Below are positions 60,061-64,000 of a stretch of 64,000 nucleotides of DNA, piece by piece; positions within the stretch are counted from its first letter, which is position 1; each line of letters begins with the position of its first letter. The position numbers and the translations under genes are program-made. Origin of the DNA: Druceiella hillmani (lineage: Eukaryota; Arthropoda; Insecta; Lepidoptera; Hepialidae); NCBI GenBank assembly GCA_039881145.1, contig JAYKKI010000016.1, positions 13,274,501-13,338,500 of the forward strand, given 5' to 3'. The notes below the pieces were generated by a model. The model saw only the letters and a list, made by a program, of their open reading frames with translations. It was not told the DNA's origin and did no database searches.

Positions 60061-60714
60061 GTTCTTTAGGGATTCATGTTCCCCCGAGAAATTTCATTCG
60101 ATGGGGTGTACGAGGAAAAATTACTCTTCTATTTTACAGGAGAAAATATTAAAAAAATGTTTTTTACGTGCTGTATACATAATAGGTTTAAAACTGTAGA
60201 AGATGAGGGTATGTGCCTAACGGGTGAATATGTGGATGCGCCGAAGCTATAAAGATTCCTATTTTACTACGAGATGCAAAGATAGAACATCAGATCACAT
60301 CGGTTTTTTTAAAAAATGAAGCTGAAAAAACCACACTACATGAATTCATTAGACATTTTTGGACGCAGACGTTAGTTTATTTCCTTTTAGACTTTTTTGA
60401 TGTCTACAAAAATGGTTTGACTATTCCCAATAATTGTCAGTGAATATAGTGCAATATTTGTGTACATATTGATTAATTGCCATTCATTGTATATCTTTAT
60501 TTTTTAATCTGTTGTTGTCAGAGAAGACTTAAACTCAGTTTCATCTGACAACTATCTAATGTGTCATCTGACAGCTTTCATAAATGTTATGTTTCATGTA
60601 ATTGAAAATGTAATCATGGAACATAACTTTGAGGTGAATTAAAAATAATTTTACGTTCTCTGCGACCTGTGTCTCGTTGCAGAAACATTGTAATCATAAT
60701 TATTGGTATTTTTA
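60061..60714. other. non-coding stretch
   Basis: Short frames at 59909-60199 are plus-strand shadows of the RTE copy. Nothing else is recognised. Confidence 0.5.
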
Positions 60715-60955
60715 GGATTATGTACCTTAAAACAGAAAAAAAGGAACCCTGGTAAGATCACTCAAAAGTAATGGTGGGGAATTTAAATTTCAGAGTTTTT
60801 GATATATTCATGACATTTTATATAGAATAGACAATATATTCATAGGGCGAAAAATAACATTAATATTTGAAAATTGGTTAATAAAAATAATACATACCTT
60901 TCAAATGTATATTGTACGGAACCCTGGTGGGGCGAGTTCTACTACCGCTTAAATG
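60715..60955 (+). repeat. family G, internally deleted copy with both ends
   Basis: Starts TATGTACCTTAAAACAGAAA, AAAAGGAACCCTGGTAAGAT and CACTC, and ends AAATGTATATTGTACGGAAC followed by CCTGGTGGGGCGAGTTCTAC. The first matches the lepidopteran 'AAAAAGGAACCCTTATAGGATCACT' start and the second the 'GTACGGAACCCT...GCGAGT' end. The middle seen in longer copies is largely missing. Confidence 0.7.
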
Positions 60956-62680
60956 GTTTATTTTTACGGTAAATATATTTTTATTTGTAATGGTGAAGTG
61001 CTATATTGTAAATTCGTTAATTATACCTCGTAATTTAGTGAAAGTGTCGTTTTCGTACTATACACCATGGACGGTAAGCGTCTTCTTTGTTACCATTAGG
61101 ATACTTATAATTTTATAATTTAGCTTCTTGTTTTGAGCCTACTTCAAAAAGAATTGGGTTAAAATTAGTTTCTTTTTAAAAAACAACATTTAAAAAAATG
61201 CATAACCTTTACCGTACAAATATGCTAATTATTGCAGCACTGACATTGAAATCTACCTCGTATCAGTTAATCGTTTGATAAAAATCTTAATAAAATTATT
61301 TATTTCGATGGTTTAATTTATTATCAAATTGTTTATAATTTTTATCAATTGGTGAAATGATATCTTAAAAATGATTAAATTGAAAAGTTTTAATAGGGGG
61401 GAGAGCTAGATTAAGATACTTTCGTTGTCAAGTTAAAAGATCTGAATTTGTTAATATTGTTGATTGATTTCGTTTGGGTCGTAAAGATACAATCAAAATT
61501 ATAGCTGTATATTTCCATATATGATATTAAAAATTATCTTCCTTTCTATACTAATATATCTACAGAGAGAATGTGTAGCGATATTTGAGCAATAGCAATA
61601 CAGCGTATCACTTCAAAGACCCTGAAATGTATTTTGTGTTAATAAATAAACAAAATGAAGTTGTGCCACTGTTTTAACTTGTTGTTCCACTTTCGTGAAG
61701 CGGTCATTGGTCCCTACGAGGTCATTAAGATGAAATCGCTGATAAGAATTAATTCCAGGAGCGTGTGATGTATACATATCGTAAGATAAATCAGCCTTAA
61801 CTAACAAAAGGAATTACGTTCGAATGAAATAGTCTTAAGTGAGTGTAACATAAAAGAACAAGTGAAAAAATTGTAAATACAATTCCAATGTAATAATAAT
61901 TTATATATTGTGCCATAACTGTATTTCTCAAAATAATAGTAAAAGTGATTCTTAACAGTGATACGATGAAAAAGTATGCAATGTTGTGCAATATTATATT
62001 TGATTCATTGTCGGTAATCAGATAATTCTCCATTTCATTTAAATAATTTACCCCAGCAGCAATCAAATTAATATGGTTATCACTTTCTATACGAATCTAT
62101 GTCTATTTTTGGACAAAACTATAGTTGACAATCCCATATAGGTAAATGACGTCGGTAGTAGATTTTCCGGTAAATCACACTTTCTAAAACGCCTTTATGG
62201 GTTCATTCTCATTAAAAATAGTCATCATAAACTAGAAAAGTTAAATTTTGTAGACCGGAAACTAGAAATTAAATTTTATAGACAATTGTCGACGCTTGGT
62301 TGTTCTTAATACTTTTTGTTGGGTAAACATATTCTTTCCAGGACAATTTCTTTTTGTTTGATGGTCTCAAATTATTCTCAGAACAATTTCTTATTGTGAT
62401 ATTGTTGGCCGGTTTAGGTCAGTATGTATAGCTACAAATTCATCTTTTAGAGATAATGGCGCCGACGAAGTTGGAAGTTGCTCGCCAACGTCATTCCTAA
62501 TAAAAATCCAGAATAAAAAAATGGAGCTAATCATTTCGATAGTGAAAAATATCTATAATATCGTAATGGTAATCAGGGCGATTTTTTGAATTTTTGTTAT
62601 GTTATAAAAAATTTTCTGATTGGATATCATATATTTTTCATCATTCGTCATTTTATCGTGATGTATCTTTCGATAATGTT
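60956..62680. other. non-coding stretch
   Basis: Minus-strand frames at 61613-61807 and 61797-62066 have no motif. No element is recognised. Confidence 0.45.
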
Positions 62681-63082
62681 TTAAATTTCCCTGCGTAATA
62701 TTATTTTTGACAGTAAGTTAAAGGGGTCGTGTTTTGAAGAGTGACACGGCACCTTAACAATGAGTTTGATAGGAAATAATACTTTTTCCAAATCACTTAA
62801 TGCTGTAAATTTTTGTTCCCTGTTTTGATACCTAAATCGATCAAAAATCCGCAATTTTATAATAGAAATTGTAAGTAATGTCCTAATTTTTTTTGCGTAA
62901 TCACGCAGCACATAATTTTTTGTAGGAGATCTTTTAATAAACCAAATCTTCTTGATAAAATCGAGATATTTTGTAGCTATTCCTACTTCCATAATTGACG
63001 CTAGTAATATTAAAAATAAAGTTTCGAAATCTTTATAATATAATTTCGAAATCTTCAAATAAAGTTTCGAAATTACGATCAT
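62681..63082 (-). other. 133-codon open frame, unrecognised, possibly decayed transposase
   Basis: This is the second longest frame in the window. It contains LDFIKKIWFIKRSPTKNYVL followed by RDYAKKI and SDLEKVLFPIKLIVK. No diagnostic motif is present. Upstream on the same strand (about 63230-63300) a different frame reads WMAITTDGVSAMIKVNSLIE, which resembles the '.TDGA.AM.G' block of hAT-type transposases. Near 63740 another frame reads EIPSPTSSGDSNSPPLSPVP. Together these hint at one frameshifted transposase, but the expected later hAT blocks were not found. An accidental AT-rich frame is a real alternative. Confidence 0.3.
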
Positions 63083-64000
63083 TCAAATTTTCTTCTGTTC
63101 ACATTCTCCGTCTTTTCCGGTATCTTGTCTTATTTTATTCTATTACCGAGGACTTTTTACATGTAACATATACTTTTCCCATTTGCATAGTAAGATAATT
63201 CAATTAGGCTGTTCACTTTTATCATAGCACTTACACCATCAGTGGTAATAGCCATCCAGATCTAATTCAAAATTTTCAATCTTTTTTGTTCATAGTATCT
63301 ATGCAAATTCTTGTCTCTAGACCTCAGTGCCAATTGATTCTTCGTTTTTTACTATAAGTATGAATATTTATACTTATGTATTGTTTATTCCTCAATGATG
63401 TACATTCGTCAAAGTTACGGCAAAACATGATCGTAAGTGCTTGTTCTCTTAATCCTTAAATATTTCGTATAAATTTAATTTCTAAGGTCATGCCATAATT
63501 CATACCCATTAACTCAATTGATTTGGGTGATGTTGGCAGCTTGATTTCTCAGTATTTAAATAGTTTTTTCAAGTCTTCGGGTGTTCAAAACTTATTAAAC
63601 GGAAATCCATTCTCGCAAACTATACGAGAAACCAGATTTTCGAGAGTACCTTACAAAAGAGCTGAAAAGCTGGATAGTGATACGTGACCTCGTGTTTTTA
63701 TGTGGTACTGGTGATAAGGGTGGTGAATTTGAATCTCCACTTGATGTTGGAGAAGGAATTTCTAGTAATTCCGTGTTTTAGTTTGTACTGTTACTATGAT
63801 CAGTTTTTAACAGGACGTGCAAACTTTTCGCCGATGGTCCAGTGGTTTTAATGCTAGCTTTACAATTTAACCTTCCATGAATCTTTTGCCTCGAAAAAAA
63901 ATTCTCTCAAAATTTGCTAGAAGATCTTAATTCTGTGTGTACATCCTCAGTGATATAAGATTTTGTTAGTACAATAAACTAAAATGTAACTAGCATACAT
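63083..64000. other. non-coding stretch with possible transposase fragments on minus
   Basis: See the frame at 62681-63082. The minus-strand pieces at ~63230-63300 and ~63600-63760 could be earlier parts of the same dead gene. No other feature is supported. Confidence 0.3.

Overview
The window is strongly AT-rich animal nuclear DNA, most likely from an insect and probably a moth or butterfly. Introns, operons and bacterial signals are absent. What it does contain is decayed retroelements and interspersed repeats of types common in Lepidoptera: a LINE/SINE 3' tail with the paired motif GGAAGAGATTG...AGCAATAAG.CCGCC, repeats ending in GTACGGAACCCT followed by a GAGT.GACTC-type palindrome, and 'taccaaatttca.c.aaatcc' tails. 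The order-level assignment is inference from remembered repeat families. I found no intact host protein-coding gene. The longest open frames are short, and the recognisable ones are remains of reverse transcriptases.

Layout. 1-10 kb holds a Jockey-like LINE tail (1955-2473, minus), two inverted copies of a dispersed repeat here called family G, a 56-nt candidate exon (8382-8437) and a 260-bp tandem duplication. 11-15 kb is dominated by alternating AC/GC and AT simple repeats. 17-23 kb has a GC-richer block, family G fragments, a long hairpin, a Jockey-like fragment (about 20880-21460, plus) and an RTE C-terminal tail (22808-23075, plus). 24-36 kb has several minisatellites (about 33, 26 and 83 bp) and a 58-bp insertion with a 12-bp target duplication (31752-31809). 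37-39 kb holds a SINE head and a possible TIR element. 41.8-43.6 kb is the most informative locus. It is a 5'-truncated Penelope-like element (PLE) with a GIY-YIG domain, about 270-bp inverted arms, a hammerhead-ribozyme-like fold and a 34-bp terminal motif. A 16-bp target duplication frames it inside a family G copy. 45-53 kb holds long AT microsatellites, more family G, a LINE tail and a ~230-bp tandem array. 55-60 kb has two separate RTE-clade remnants (55400-56125 plus; 58490-60060 minus). 60.7-64 kb has one more family G copy and an unrecognised 133-codon frame.

Against this background several islands (for example 27080-27330, 44330-44930, 49725-50075, 57690-57960) are GC-richer and dense in transcription-factor-like words and short palindromes. 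They could be conserved enhancers in a large intron or gene desert, but that cannot be tested from one sequence. The window is also unusually rich in near-perfect hairpins with arms of 10-42 nt and very short loops. Most lack target duplications and look like snap-back template-switch products.
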